A stretch of 23,591 nt of DNA from Fragilariopsis cylindrus CCMP1102 (taxonomy: Eukaryota; Bacillariophyta; Bacillariophyceae; Bacillariales; Bacillariaceae): NCBI GenBank assembly GCA_900095095.1, contig FMBT01000688.1, positions 1-23,591 on the forward strand. Reading direction: 5' to 3'. How positions within the stretch are numbered: the stretch's first letter is position 1; every line of letters starts with the position of its first letter. This document shows, one piece after another, positions 9,578-20,375 of the stretch. Below the pieces are notes generated by a model. That model did not search any database. It was not told the DNA's origin and was given only the letters and a program-made list of their open reading frames with translations. The position numbers and the translations under genes were made by a program.

Positions 9578-11607
9578 ATGAACATAAACATCCTTTATTG
9601 TCGACGGGGTCATCGGCGTCGGCGTCATCGTCAATGTGATCGTATTATTAGTCATCATCGTCGGCATCAGAGTAGTAGTAATCGTCGTACTCGTACTCGT
9701 ACTCGCTATAACAATAATCATTGTTGCGGTATTTCTCTGCAACTTCTGCTTATTATTATTTTAATAATATCATTATCATCATCGCCATCATTACATTGTG
9801 GTCTTTTCGTGGAAGCAGCAACAAAAACAAAAACAGAAACAAATCTATATAAAATATTAGGTGTCTCATCCAGAGCCACAATCAATGAAATTAAAAAAGC
9901 CTATCGTATGAAAGCATTAGATACACATCCAGATAAGAATAAAGATGTACCAAAAGAATTAGCAGCAGACCAATTCCAAAAAGTTGTACACGCATTTGAA
10001 GTACTAAGCGATGTAAGTAGTCGTAACCAATATGATAGAACAGGTAATGCTGGATCTGCCACAGATACAGGATCGGGTGGTAACGGTGGAAATAGTGGTG
10101 GAGCAGGAACTAATGGATTTGGATCTAGTGGAACTAATGGATTTCATTGGCAATTTAAATGGAATACTGGGAGTGGTGGTCAAAGTAGACAACGATACCA
10201 ACGTCCAAAGTTAAAAGATCGATTTGATGTCAAAGAAGCCCAATCCAGATTATTACATATCGTATCTCTGGAACAATTAGAAACAATTATCACTGATGAT
10301 GACGGTGTTTTGGAACGTAATTTATTACTTTGTTTTTATACACCACCATTCGAAGATCATGTCATGAATGATATGGTCTATCCGTGGCCATTTGCGGCTA
10401 AATCCACACAAGGGATCTGGTGGGAAGATTTATTACAAACCACGGTAGTACGATATCATCGTTCGAATAGTATCACGGATTTTTTTCACATACCATTCGG
10501 TGATAAATTAACAGATCCAATATTTATCTTTGGAAAACGTGGTACAAAATTTAGTGAGTTAGGTGGAGGCGGAGGCGGAGATAATCGTCTTCAAACAGAT
10601 GAACGAGATGTATTTGATCAATGGGTATGGACAAATTTACAAGTTCCAGTAACATTTTTGAATAATCATAATTCACCAATTGAATGTAAGTTAAGTTTTT
10701 TAGTATGATCTAAGTTTAAGTTTAATAATTAAAAACGAAACTGAACTGAACTAAACGACTTCCTTCCCGTGTGCAAGCAACAATGCAAATTAATTGCGTA
10801 CATGTAGTACGGGCTTAAAAAGAACCAACAAAAAAAATTAAAATGATGGATCTCAAAGGGGAATCCCTTCTACTAGCGATTGTTTGTTTGTTTGGTTTGC
10901 TTGCTTGCTCGTACCGTACGCAAATTTTCTTCCGGTGTTTGCAATGCACGGAAGTATATCACAGCAGTACTGCACTTGTACTGCATTGCATTGTACTATA
11001 CTTGTACTATACTGTGCTGTGCTGTGCTGTATTACAAGAAGAAAGAGGAAGGAAAAAAAAAAGACGACGGTGTTTGTTATCTTTTTTTTCTTTTCTCTCT
11101 CTTTCTGCTTCGTTTCCGTCACTCACTACCGTATCTCATTCACTCTCTCTCTCTTTGTATTCTCTATTCTATTCTTATACTACATTTTTAAAAATTCCAG
11201 TATATTGGATACATGATAATACTGCAAAATTAAAAAATATTATTCAAGTCGGTGAAAGTATTACTTTAACCACCATGTTATCCCATGAATGGTGGGTCCG
11301 TGATGTCAACACTGATACCAGAAACGATTCACCAGGACGGTATAAATTACACAATAATACTTGTTTATATTCAATAACCATTATATCTGACATACGTACA
11401 ATCTATACTATACCATTACGACACTGTTATGATAAAAGTGGTCATTGTACATTTTGGAATGCTGTGGGTGGTAATCAAGAATGTCAACGTAATGCAATAT
11501 TTATGAATGAAGTATGTCCATTAACATGTGGTGTATGTATAAAAGATGATGATGATGATCAAGATAATGAGACGAATGATAAGAAGAATGGAAATGATGA
11601 ATTGTAG
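9578..11607 (+). CDS. ER J-domain protein with VHL-beta-like and ShKT domains
   Basis: Two exons, 9578-10685 and 11201-11607 (TAG), join in phase 1 through a TTA codon and encode 504 residues. An Arg/His-rich start precedes a hydrophobic signal segment at about 52-73. The J domain spans about 88-153 with HPD at 117-119, followed by a Gly/Ser-rich linker. Residues about 225-355 (LLLCFYTPPF, DPIFIFGKRG) could be a thioredoxin-like fold without CxxC; this is a guess. Residues about 357-430 resemble the VHL beta domain: VTFLNNHNSPIELYWIHD, then SHEWWVRD, keeping the His and Trp that VHL uses around hydroxyproline. Six Cys at 445, 452, 464, 475, 479 and 482 form an ShKT module ending CPLTCGVC. The C-terminus NDEL resembles KDEL/HDEL retrieval signals. 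Together these suggest a luminal ER co-chaperone recruiting BiP-type Hsp70. The domain calls come from motif reading; J and ShKT are firm, VHL probable. Confidence 0.82.
10686..11200 (+). other. Intron of the J-protein gene
   Basis: The donor GTAAGT (10686) and acceptor TTCCAG (ending 11200) restore the frame of the VHL-beta-like domain across the junction. The intron holds GCTGT repeats near 11010-11030, a C/T-rich tract near 11090-11170, and TACCGTA at 10912-10918 and 11127-11133. Confidence 0.85.
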
Positions 11608-12407
11608 TACTTCTACTATTAAACTAGATTCTAAGAAATACTAAAATGAATAACAAAAATCCTCAAAAAGGAATCGAAATCGAATCAATCGTATACTAAC
11701 TTAGTATAATACGACTTGTATGTACAGTAAGCTTTTTTTCTTTGGTAAGCAGCAATGGAATTTTGAAATTATTACCCCTGGGAATGTTGTTGTTACTGGT
11801 GAGGAAGGAAGGAAATCGATGCCGTCCTCTCTACGGACGTCGTTGCGACTAGCGATGTTTTGGGGATCATGCCAGCTCGTCGACTTCATTCGGTTCGGAG
11901 CTCCCGTCAGCATGCGGAGGACCGAGTATAGTGTATAGTAGCTGTAATCCGTTGAGATGTCTGGTCGGATCCTTTGACTTGGCCAGATGATAGATGATAG
12001 ATGATGATTAGAGAAGTTCTTGCTTGACTTGATGTCAAGTATTGCGATTAGTATGCTGTTCTCTTTGATAGCGCGCACCATAATTAAAAAAAAATTAGAA
12101 AAAATGCAACACAATAATAGACTAATAATTGAATGACGAGAGCACACGCATCGCACGCGTTGAACGTTGTACCGATTTTTTAAAATAAATAATAATAACA
12201 TTCATTTGCTTGTGGCGCGCTATCGCTTGGAATTATTACACCATAAAAGCTTGTTGAACCATTAAAATCTACCCACAAAATGCGACATGCACGAAACAAA
12301 TAGAAATAAGCGAAGATTTTACGTTAACAACACGCTTTTGGCGCGTTCAAACGGCTCTCAAACGCCACAAAAATTAATTATTTAGCGCTCGTTGAAGGAA
12401 GTAATTA

Positions 12408-12461
12408 ATCTTGTTTAATGGACTGAAAAGTAAAGTGTGTGTTGTGTTTATTAAACAAGAT
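12408..12461 (+). repeat. Inverted repeat, 12-bp perfect arms
   Basis: ATCTTGTTTAAT at 12408-12419 is the exact reverse complement of ATTAAACAAGAT at 12450-12461. As RNA the stem could extend inward by four pairs (two G-U, A-U, C-G) to 12423/12446. Confidence 0.9.
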
Positions 12462-12681
12462 GTATGTTTGCGGGTTCTCCTGGGGTAATTGGTATTAATG
12501 TTACATACGGCGTTCTGTGCTAATGCGGAATAGGTAACGCGACGGTGAGGCAGTATAAGCTGACATTTTTGTAGAACTTTATGACTCGGATAAGATCACA
12601 CGTAGTGATCATGTAGCTGGTGACCTGACTAATAATGCATGTAAAAGATCATCCTTCTCTTTCTTGCTTCTCTCATGAACA

Positions 12682-12705
12682 GATAGAGGCAGCTGAGCTG
12701 CTATC
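12682..12705 (+). repeat. Imperfect palindrome GATAG..GCAGCTGAGCTGC..TATC
   Basis: GATAG and CTATC flank a CAGCT-G-AGCTG core with a short asymmetric bulge. A smaller inverted repeat, GATCAC/GTGATC around ACGTA, lies at 12594-12610. Both sit in the same structured intergenic stretch. Confidence 0.75.
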
Positions 12706-12751
12706 AGATAAAACGTTTAAGGGTACCACCCTATTAAATTAATAAAGGTGT

Positions 12752-12867
12752 ATTGGAAAAGTGGGGGATTTAACGAGGTTATCCTAAAGTTCACTATTTC
12801 ATTCTATGTATTGATAATACAATAGTTAACTTCAGAATAATCTTGTTAAGCCATCCACCCTTTCAAT
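12752..12867 (+). repeat. Long imperfect inverted repeat (about 47-nt arms)
   Basis: The arm 12752-12798 aligns without gaps to the reverse complement of 12821-12867, with 35 of 47 positions identical by hand alignment; five more become G-U pairs in a plus-strand RNA. The loop is 22 nt (12799-12820). It could be a foldback element relic or a structured RNA; nothing chooses between them. Confidence 0.8.
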
Positions 12868-13181
12868 GGATCATATATGAACGTCAAAAGAAGCTCATAG
12901 CTTGGAATGGATAGAGAAATAGAAGTCGTAACACCGCCAAGCATACACTGTACAGTAACTAACTCACGTACTTAATAAAAGCTGACGAGTCACTACTTCT
13001 TCGCTAATCATTACATTTATGACAAGGCCAAAGTACAGTAAAAGTTTGACATCATTCAACTGCTCACGTAATAATTACACTTCTATACGAATAGTACACA
13101 AGATTAACTCATAATTTCGCTCAGCTCCTCTTATAACCACACCATCACGGTCAATTAACAGACCACAATAATAATCACACC

Positions 13182-16100
13182 ATGAGTAGCTTGTACCATC
13201 ATCAACAAGCAGAACGCGATATAATGTCAGAACCTACTGCTATAAGTACTAGTACTGATGCTGTTATCCAGCAGCAATCGTTGGAGAATAAAAAGGAAGA
13301 CGAAAAGGGGAAACAGAAGAAGAAGAAAACAACGAAAAAGTCGTCAACAAAGAAAAAGAGTGCTAAAAAGTCTACTATTAAAGAAGTAGACGACGATAAT
13401 AATAATGACTTTTTTGCAGACATTCCAGCAAGCAAGCAGAAGTCCTCGTCCTCATCTACTTCGAAGGAAGGAAATACTACATCTACATCTGACACGCAGT
13501 CCGATAATACATCTCCTCCTAAGCGAACAAAGTCTGCTAAGTCATTGACTAGAACTAAGTCGAACAAATCCGCGAAAACAAAAATCTCTCCTTCTGCCAC
13601 TGATGCTGCTATTGCTACTGCTACTGCTACAATTTCATCTGACATGCAGTCCGATAATACATCTCCTCCTAAGCGAACAAAGTCTGCTAAGTCGTTGACC
13701 AAAACTAAGTCGAACAAATCAGCGAAATCAAAAATCTCTCCTTCTGCGACTGATGCTGCTACTGATGCTGCTACTGCTACTGCTGCTGCTGCTGCTGCTG
13801 CTACAACTTCGTCTGACACGCAGTCCGATAATGCATCTCCTCCTAAGCAAACAAAGTCTGCTAAGTCATTGACTAGAACTAAGTCGAACAAATCCACAAA
13901 ATCAAAAAAATCTCCTTCTGCTGATACTGCTACTGCTACAACTTTGTCTGACACGCAGTCCAATATGAGAACAAAGAAGGAATCAACTTCTACTACAACC
14001 ACTAGTAGCGATGGTAAAATTGTCGAAGAGAAACCCCCAAAGAAGAAAAGGTCAAAGAAGAGCAGTAGCAGTAGCAGCAGTACGGTTGCTAATAATACAA
14101 CTGAAGTAAAGCAGAAAACAAAAAAGACCAAGTTGAAGAAGAAAAAGTCGAAGACGACGACTAAGATTAAACAAAGTACCGATGCACACGTCAGTATCGA
14201 TTCAACTGATATTAAGTTATGTACTACTGCTGAAAAAACAAAAACAAGCAGTAATGAAGATTGGATCGCATCATTAAAAGATGAAGAAAGTAGGTCTGTG
14301 TCTGGAAAGCAACTACCAAAACAACCCCAACGATTCTCTTTTGGATCAGGTGGTTTTGGCGGCGGTGGTGGTGGTGGTGGAGATAACAGTAGTATCAATT
14401 CAGATTTAGATCATTCTAGAATAACAACCAATCTAAATGCAATGAAAGTGCAAAGATTAGAAGCATATTTTTATAATCATGGTATGGAAATTGCATTATA
14501 TATATTATTTATAGCAATGCAGATTTTAGTTGGTGGTTATGGTGCGTATCAATTCACGCCAATGGGTGGTTTCAATACAGACAACCAGGTATTAAAATAT
14601 ACGTTACCAATTGCACGTGCTGGTGGACGTCTGGTTACATTTAATTGTGCTCTACTGTTGATTACAGCATGTAAATATTTATGGACTATGATTAGGACGT
14701 ATATTGTACCTATTGTACCAATTAGTTTCCCTATTGATAATATTATGCCAAAGTATCATAAAACTGTTGCATATTGGATCATTGTTATGGGGTGTTTTAC
14801 ACATACTATACCCCAAATTATAAACTATTCAACAAAAAGTATCGTGTTAGAAAACAAATTTCGCGCATGGACATTTGGTAAAGATGGTTTTGCAACAACA
14901 CAATTATTAATGACAGGAACATTATTGGCTATAATCTTTTCAACATTTTATGTTACAACATTGCCATTCTTTCGTAAAACAGGAGTAGGCTTTCGTTGGT
15001 TTTGGTTTTTTCATATGGGTGGTGTTGCAACTGCATACCCTCTTTTGATATTACATGGCACGTGTAAAGGTTCGCCAATATTTCTTTATGTACAATTGTT
15101 ACCATTGTTGTTATATATATTTGATATATCAATGAGAAGATCTAAAACTAAAACAACCAAAGTTTTAGAATGGACATGTCATGATGAAGATAATGGTGAA
15201 CATATAACAGAATTAGTTATAGAGTGTCCATCAAATTTTAATTATACACCAGGACAATATGCTGAATTAAAATTTTCACCAATATCAACAACTGAATGGC
15301 ATCCATTTACTATTGCATCTGCACCATCAGATGATGATCTAGATATTAATAAGTTCAACGATTGCGTCCAAGGCAATTATATTATCGAAGCAGGAACGAA
15401 ACCGAAAAAGAAAACAAAGAAATTGATGTTTTATATTAAATCAACAGGACGATGGACAGAAGCATTATATAATTATGCATTAGCATTTGATCTCAATAAG
15501 GCCATAAAAGAAACAGAAATATCAATTAGAGGTCCACACGGTGCACCAGCGTAAGTGAAAGTCTTCATCTTAGGGCATCTTGTTCAGACATGGATAAAAA
15601 TGCATATGAAAATTGCTAGTTTCCCTCTCACCCCCATTCCTTCACGCATTTTTTCTTTTTTTCAAGAATGAATTATTTTGAATATAAACATATTATTGTT
15701 ATTGGATCAGGTATTGGTGTTACACCATTAATGTCTATATGGAAATATTTAATACAAAAACGTACATCAACAACACTTAGAGAGAAGCCATTCGAAGGTA
15801 GTCCCCTAACAGGTGATGATACGTCGTACGAACCCTATGATGAAGATATTAACGAAGAATTGAATGAACAAACTCTTTTGGAACAAGAACAATCAGAACA
15901 ACAACAACAACAAAAAACAATGTTACGTAAGATCAGTATTAAGATTGAAAAGGTATTAGAATCAGTGACAATATCAATGTTACTATTGTTTTTTTTTGTT
16001 ATGGGGGAAACAATTGCTATTGTTATGCAAATGTTTACTTTTAGTAATGGTGCAAATTTATTTGGTTCGTTTATGTCAATTATAGCCTTGATTGTCCATG

Positions 16101-17011
16101 GTTGTAATGTAATTGTATCAACAATCGTAGTAGGACCATATCTGTATATACGATTATTTAAATTTTGGTTAGAAGTATGTATTATTGTTGTGGATTCATT
16201 TGCATTATGGATATCGTTAATTGGATATATGTATCCTAATAGTTACGGTCAGAGAGCAAATAATACAACATATTTTTATTTCTTTGGTGTTGTTGTTGTC
16301 CTACATGCCATCCGTATTTTTCATATATTTCATACAACATTAAAACCACCAAAGGATAATAATACGAACAACAACAACAACAATGTCGATAATGGTAGTA
16401 CTCAAATATGTTCCATACAAGGTATACTAATCAATAAATATTACTCTGGTATGAAATTTGCTGCAAAAAGTCTGATGCCACCACTTGGTTCTAAATTATT
16501 TTCAATGGAATTTTATGGTACACGTGAAATACCCAAGCTGAAGGACGTTACTAGAAGTAACGATGATTCGGAGAATTCCGAGTTAGATTTTTCGGAGAAT
16601 GAAGAAGAACAAGAAGAAATAATAACTGACTTGATGGGTAAAAGTGAATTTGTAAGAATATCATCTTTTAATAGTCTTACTGAAATTCAAAATCAGAATA
16701 ATAATCGTGGAGGATCATTTACAAAACAAGAGGATTATTTAAGTTTCAAATGTGGTCGACCAGATTGGAGACAAATTTTCTTCAAGGCAATGGCAAAAGC
16801 ACATGCTCATACAAATAATGATAAAAATAGTGGAAGTAAAGTACTAAGTCGTGGTGAATCTGTGGGTGTATTCTTTTGTGGTTCACCAGCCATTACTGCT
16901 GAGTTACAAACAATGGCGAGGGAAGTAACGGCACAACATCAATTTACAAAAAAACAGTTAGATGGTACAGCATGTAACTGTAAATTAATTGTTCATTCTG
17001 AAAACTTTTAA
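13182..17011 (+). CDS. NADPH oxidase / ferric reductase-like flavocytochrome with extra membrane helices
   Basis: Exons 13182-15550 and 15667-17011 join in phase 2 (GC+A) and encode 1237 residues. Residues 1 to about 415 are Lys/Ser/Thr/Ala-rich with three to four repeats starting SDTQSDN. The haem-binding membrane part spans about 430-660, with His pairs H526/H541 and H611/H625. FAD binding is marked by HPFTIASAP at 707-715. The junction RGPHGAPA-MNYFEY leads into the NADPH motif GSGIGVTPLMSI at 803-814; later NOX blocks are GRPDW near 1153 and VFFCGSPA near 1191, and the protein ends in Phe. The family moves electrons from NADPH through FAD and two haems across a membrane to oxygen or ferric iron. 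Four further hydrophobic segments (about 890-911, 920-946, 953-977, 992-1012) interrupt the NADPH domain. There are no EF-hands, so calcium control is not indicated. Oxidase versus ferric reductase cannot be settled here. Confidence 0.87.
13488..13970 (+). repeat. In-frame tandem repeats in the oxidase N-terminus
   Basis: Units begin with TCTGACACGCAGTCC or near it at 13488, 13638, 13812 and 13947 (spacings 150, 174 and 135 nt, all multiples of three). The encoded core is SPPKRTKSAKSLT followed by an SNKS-type basic stretch and an Ala/Thr run of variable length made of GCT/ACT codons. The fourth copy is partial. Confidence 0.9.
15551..15666 (+). other. Intron of the oxidase gene
   Basis: The donor GTAAGT (15551) and the acceptor TTCAAG after a long T tract (ending 15666) join GC+A to make Ala. 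The result is the normal NOX spacing from RGPHG to the GSGIGVTP dinucleotide motif. Confidence 0.9.
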
Positions 17012-17103
17012 ATCAAAAAATACATAAATAAGGGAAAAAATAATACATAATATAATAATTTTATAAAATAACAGTATACACTACAATACAGATACCATTC
17101 GTT

Positions 17104-17136
17104 CACACACACACACACACACACACCACACACACA
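17104..17136 (+). repeat. CA dinucleotide microsatellite
   Basis: An ACAC run with one ACCAC interruption lies just downstream of the oxidase gene. Confidence 0.9.
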
Positions 17137-18328
17137 TACATACATGTATAGTATCGTATCTCCTCCTTCTACACGTCGAAAAGCTTCATTATTGTGGTAT
17201 ATTTTTGACTTACCACATCATTCTCCGTCCGTAATTCCGATATCCCTACTCATCCTACTAGTACCTATGATCCCAATTGCGCTCTGCACTACGTTGGATT
17301 GATGGTTGGCTAATTTGCTTCTCTTATTCACGAGCTACGTCGTTGCCCCTATATCAGGTTGAAGTTTCTCTAATAATGTGCTGAACCAACCCTTTTCTTT
17401 AAACACTAAACATGGTGGTGAACCCGGGCGGGATCCTAGTAAATATTCTCCATGTTTGAGTGAGTGAAAATAGACGAAAAGGCTCCCATGCATACGGATT
17501 TGAGAATGCCACACAACGTGATCGTGCCAGAGTGTTTATTACCCGGTGCATGTTCCGTTTCTTTACGCGAATTATTGTGCAGCAAAAATTGTGCGTTTAT
17601 TAGTAAACAATAATCTGTAGCATCCTACTGCGAGGAAGGCTATATGTTGTGCGATAGTGGTTAGGCATTGATCTCTCTCTCTCCCTCTCTTTAACTACTA
17701 CTGTGTTATGTTGGATTATTATTCGCGTGTCCATTTAGCCGCCTCCATCCCCGGCATCCCAGCCTGAATAGAAAGAAAGAATTGTTCGGGTGATGCGCAT
17801 GCGCCGAAGTTGAAGTTTTGTGTGGAGTGTCTTCGGGAAAGAAAAGAATGAATGAATGAATCGAAGAATAAAAAAATCCTTGTTGAAGAGAGTACAGTAG
17901 AGCGCTTGTTTTGGTCGATGTCGTCGGTTGTCGGTTGTCGGTTGGGCTCTTCACGTCTTGGAAAAGATATCTTTTTTGGAAGTTTAATAATTTTAAAGAG
18001 AAATGAGGAATGAGCGAAGATATTATTGTTACGCATTATGCACTGATTGTTGTCGTGTTAAGTAAGTTAGTTGAGTGAATATGGCTGAGTGTCGTTCCAT
18101 GCGTTGTTTCTCATTCGTGGAAAGCGATGTCGTGAATGAATGGAATCTTAGTTCCCCTCTTTGTATTATTTTATTTAAAAAAATGAAAAACCCCTTTTTT
18201 CTAACCCCCATTCACAGGACCCATTATCAACGGGTATGTTGGACGTGTTTAAAAAAAATTAAAAAAAAATTCGTCTTTTACTAAGAGACCTGTCTAAATA
18301 GGCTTCGATACATACAGGCAGGAGGGGG

Positions 18329-18572
18329 TACTGTACTTCGTACAAGTTTCCCTCTTCTACCACTATCAGGTACTGGCTGTATTCTTCTAACTTCATACCG
18401 TACCGTAGTATGAAACGAACGGACTAACTTACTGTATCCAATGCAACGATATATATAAAAAAGATCTAGCTACTGTAGCCAACTACCGTACAAAGATTTG
18501 AAGAAAAAAAAAGGACTGATATCCATCATCACACGTAACGTTAGTAGTAGACGAATAGAATGTTGTACGGTA
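18329..18572. repeat. Cluster of seven TACNGTA palindromes
   Basis: TACTGTA at 18329, 18430 and 18471; TACCGTA at 18396, 18401 and 18484; TACGGTA at 18566. The 18396/18401 pair overlaps and sits inside a larger inverted repeat, TTCATAC/GTATGAA. This is the densest group of a word that recurs through the non-coding DNA of the window. Confidence 0.85.
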
Positions 18573-18848
18573 GTAAGTAAGTAATCAAATAAGTAATAGT
18601 AAATTTAACTATTTATTTTAATACATTTCAGGTACAGCAATTAACACGCTTTTGTATTATTTTTATTTATTTATTTATTTTCGTATTCGCTTTCTTTTTT
18701 TTTCATTCGCGTTATTTGTTTATTTACTACACACACAATTCGTTTGTTTATTTATATATTTTGTTTCAGCACACTAGCAACCTTTTGCTGGCTTAACAAT
18801 TTCTTTATGAAGAGGACATGGATTTATTTATTTTGTTTCAGAAGCACT

Positions 18849-20375
18849 TTAGATGATAACAGTATCAGCATTATCAACATCATCACCAAGACTTCTCTCA
18901 CCGAAAACACCGATAGTATCATCTTTGAGGAGTGCGATAGTTGCTGTTAAGGATTTGACAGTAGCTGTTAAGAAGGCAATTTCGATATCTTTCTCCGCAG
19001 TGACGGCACTACAGTCAGAATCTGTTGCTGGAAGTGATGACGACGACTTCTTTTTCTTCATTAATAATTCCGTACGAGCCGAGGCCTGATCGCTGGTACT
19101 TGTACTTGTTGTGGTGGTTCTTCTTCGTGTTGCTGGAGCCTCCGAAACTGTTGTGGTATCATCAGAAGGTGTTGGTGCATCTGTTGGTTCTGGAGCATCA
19201 CCAGAAGCTGATGGTTGGTCAGTATCTGAAATATCACCAGAAACTGATGGTTGGTCAGTATCTGAAATATCACCAGAAACTGATGGTTGGTCAGTAGCTT
19301 CAGCAGAAGTCGGTACTGTCGGTGCACCAGTATCACCAGCACCTGATGGTCCATCAGTTGTTAAAACGGTTGGTGCTGGAGAACTAGTTGCAGCACTTGG
19401 TGGATCAGTACCAGTTGGTGATTCAGTACTGGTTGGGTTATCAGTACTGGTTGGTTCATCAGTACTAGTTGGTTCATTGGTTGATGTTGGAAAAGCGGAT
19501 GGTGATGCAGATGGCGTACTACATAAATCACAACCACATTCACGAGTACAAACACCAGTTTCATTGTATGTAGCAAATACTCCAACAGGTGGTTCACAAT
19601 TAGGAATTGTACATAATTGTTGTGTACCAGTCATATAATTTGCAAGTGATGATGAATTAAATAATGTTACAATCGCTTCATTATAATACATTAAAGTATC
19701 AGCAGCAGTTGTACGTGCTGTGCAATCACAAGTATCTTCTTGAAGTTTACGTTGTTCTGATTCGAAATCAAAATTTACGTTGGAAGTATTAGTCTCATTA
19801 TAAATAACAATACCACAATTATCATTTATTGGTAAATCTTGAAAGAAATCTTTTGCAGCATTCGAATAGGTATCAACACGTAATAAGAATGTACTTTGTG
19901 TTTCATTGACTGCAATAACTTCTGCATCATACACTTCACGAACAGCACCAACTTGATCACATGGGGCAGTGGCTTGTGTGTATGCGGATACGTATGCAGA
20001 ATCAAGTAAGAATTTACTGGCATTAATAGCATAATCAATTACGGTTACAATATCACCGTCCACATTTGTATTGTTATATTGTACAACAACATATTGTCTA
20101 GTCTGGTCACAAACATTTGATACTGGTACACATGTTGCATTGGCCAAATCAACAATCGGTGCAGCAAATGGTGCAAATGTTGCATCATCATCATCAGGAT
20201 CATCAGGAGCATCAGGTGATGTTTCATCATCAGAAACAACAACAGGATTAAATCCTGGTGGTACTAACATCCTACGCTGTGCAGATGATGCTGCACGAAG
20301 TTGTTGATCGGCAGCAGATACACTACCGAAACATAATGCTGTTGCTGCCGTTAGAGCAGAAAAGATGAGTTTCAT
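18849..20375 (-). CDS. Secreted Cys-containing protein with mucin-like Ser/Thr/Pro region
   Basis: A single-exon frame encodes 508 residues. A clear signal peptide, MKLIFSALTAATALCFGSVSA, is followed by an Arg-Arg site (AQRRML) that could be processed, and an Asp/Pro-rich acidic stretch. Residues about 80-290 form a globular part with about 13 Cys, including paired CDC and CGCDLC, and several NxT/S sites. Residues about 295-440 are Ser/Thr/Pro/Asp-rich with TSTDEP and TDQPSVSGDISD repeats, typical of O-glycosylated extracellular linkers. The end has a basic patch (RTELLMKKKKSSSS) and a short heptad-like helix (DIEIAFLTATVKSLTATIALL). I do not recognise the globular domain. The layout suggests an extracellular or wall-associated protein of an alga. 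It is convergent with the oxidase gene and shows no functional tie to it. Confidence 0.78.
   Translation of the reverse strand: MKLIFSALTAATALCFGSVSAADQQLRAASSAQRRMLVPPGFNPVVVSDDETSPDAPDDPDDDDATFAPFAAPIVDLANATCVPVSNVCDQTRQYVVVQYNNTNVDGDIVTVIDYAINASKFLLDSAYVSAYTQATAPCDQVGAVREVYDAEVIAVNETQSTFLLRVDTYSNAAKDFFQDLPINDNCGIVIYNETNTSNVNFDFESEQRKLQEDTCDCTARTTAADTLMYYNEAIVTLFNSSSLANYMTGTQQLCTIPNCEPPVGVFATYNETGVCTRECGCDLCSTPSASPSAFPTSTNEPTSTDEPTSTDNPTSTESPTGTDPPSAATSSPAPTVLTTDGPSGAGDTGAPTVPTSAEATDQPSVSGDISDTDQPSVSGDISDTDQPSASGDAPEPTDAPTPSDDTTTVSEAPATRRRTTTTSTSTSDQASARTELLMKKKKSSSSLPATDSDCSAVTAEKDIEIAFLTATVKSLTATIALLKDDTIGVFGERSLGDDVDNADTVII
19208..19297 (-). repeat. 36-nt in-frame tandem repeat
   Basis: Units starting at 19208, 19244 and 19280 on the plus strand (CTGATGGTTGGTCAGTA...) encode TDQPS(V/A)SGD(I)SD-like repeats in the mucin-like region. 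An 18-nt repeat encoding TSTDEP/TSTNEP lies near 19420-19490. Confidence 0.9.

Larger units (their letters stand above)
11608..13181 (+). other. Long intergenic region upstream of the oxidase gene
   Basis: No coding region is convincing; a 166-codon minus-strand frame (12201-11701) matches no family I know. The region instead contains a cluster of inverted repeats (12408-12461, 12594-12610, 12682-12705, 12752-12867), listed separately. A TTTTGGCGCG word at 12336-12345 resembles an E2F site. A branch-like CTGACTAAT followed by a C/T-rich tract and AACAG (ending about 12681) looks like a splice acceptor and could belong to a 5' leader intron of the oxidase or to an unseen transcript. TACAGTA words occur at 11723, 12951 and 13034. 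Confidence 0.5.
17012..18848 (+). other. Intergenic region between convergent genes
   Basis: No gene is supported. The region contains a CA dinucleotide run (17104-17136, slightly interrupted), a GTCGGTT tandem near 17927-17944, GAAT repeats near 17847-17861, long A and T runs and TTTA repeats near 18660-18680. TACNGTA words cluster at 18329-18572. TTATTTTGTTTCAG-like words repeat near 18757-18770 and 18827-18841. Both flanking genes end here, so their 3' untranslated regions lie inside it. Confidence 0.6.

Noticed and set aside
11701..12201. 166-codon minus-strand frame before the oxidase
   Set aside because: Composition is patchy and no domain is recognisable; it is kept only as a note in the intergenic entry.
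12336..12345. E2F-like TTTTGGCGCG as a regulatory site
   Set aside because: It is a single match more than 800 bp from the oxidase start, with no supporting neighbours.
13202..14398. 398-codon minus-strand frame antisense to the oxidase N-terminus
   Set aside because: It is the mirror of Lys/Ser/Ala-rich repeats and gives low-complexity Val/Leu/Phe/Asp runs; the plus strand carries the continuous gene.
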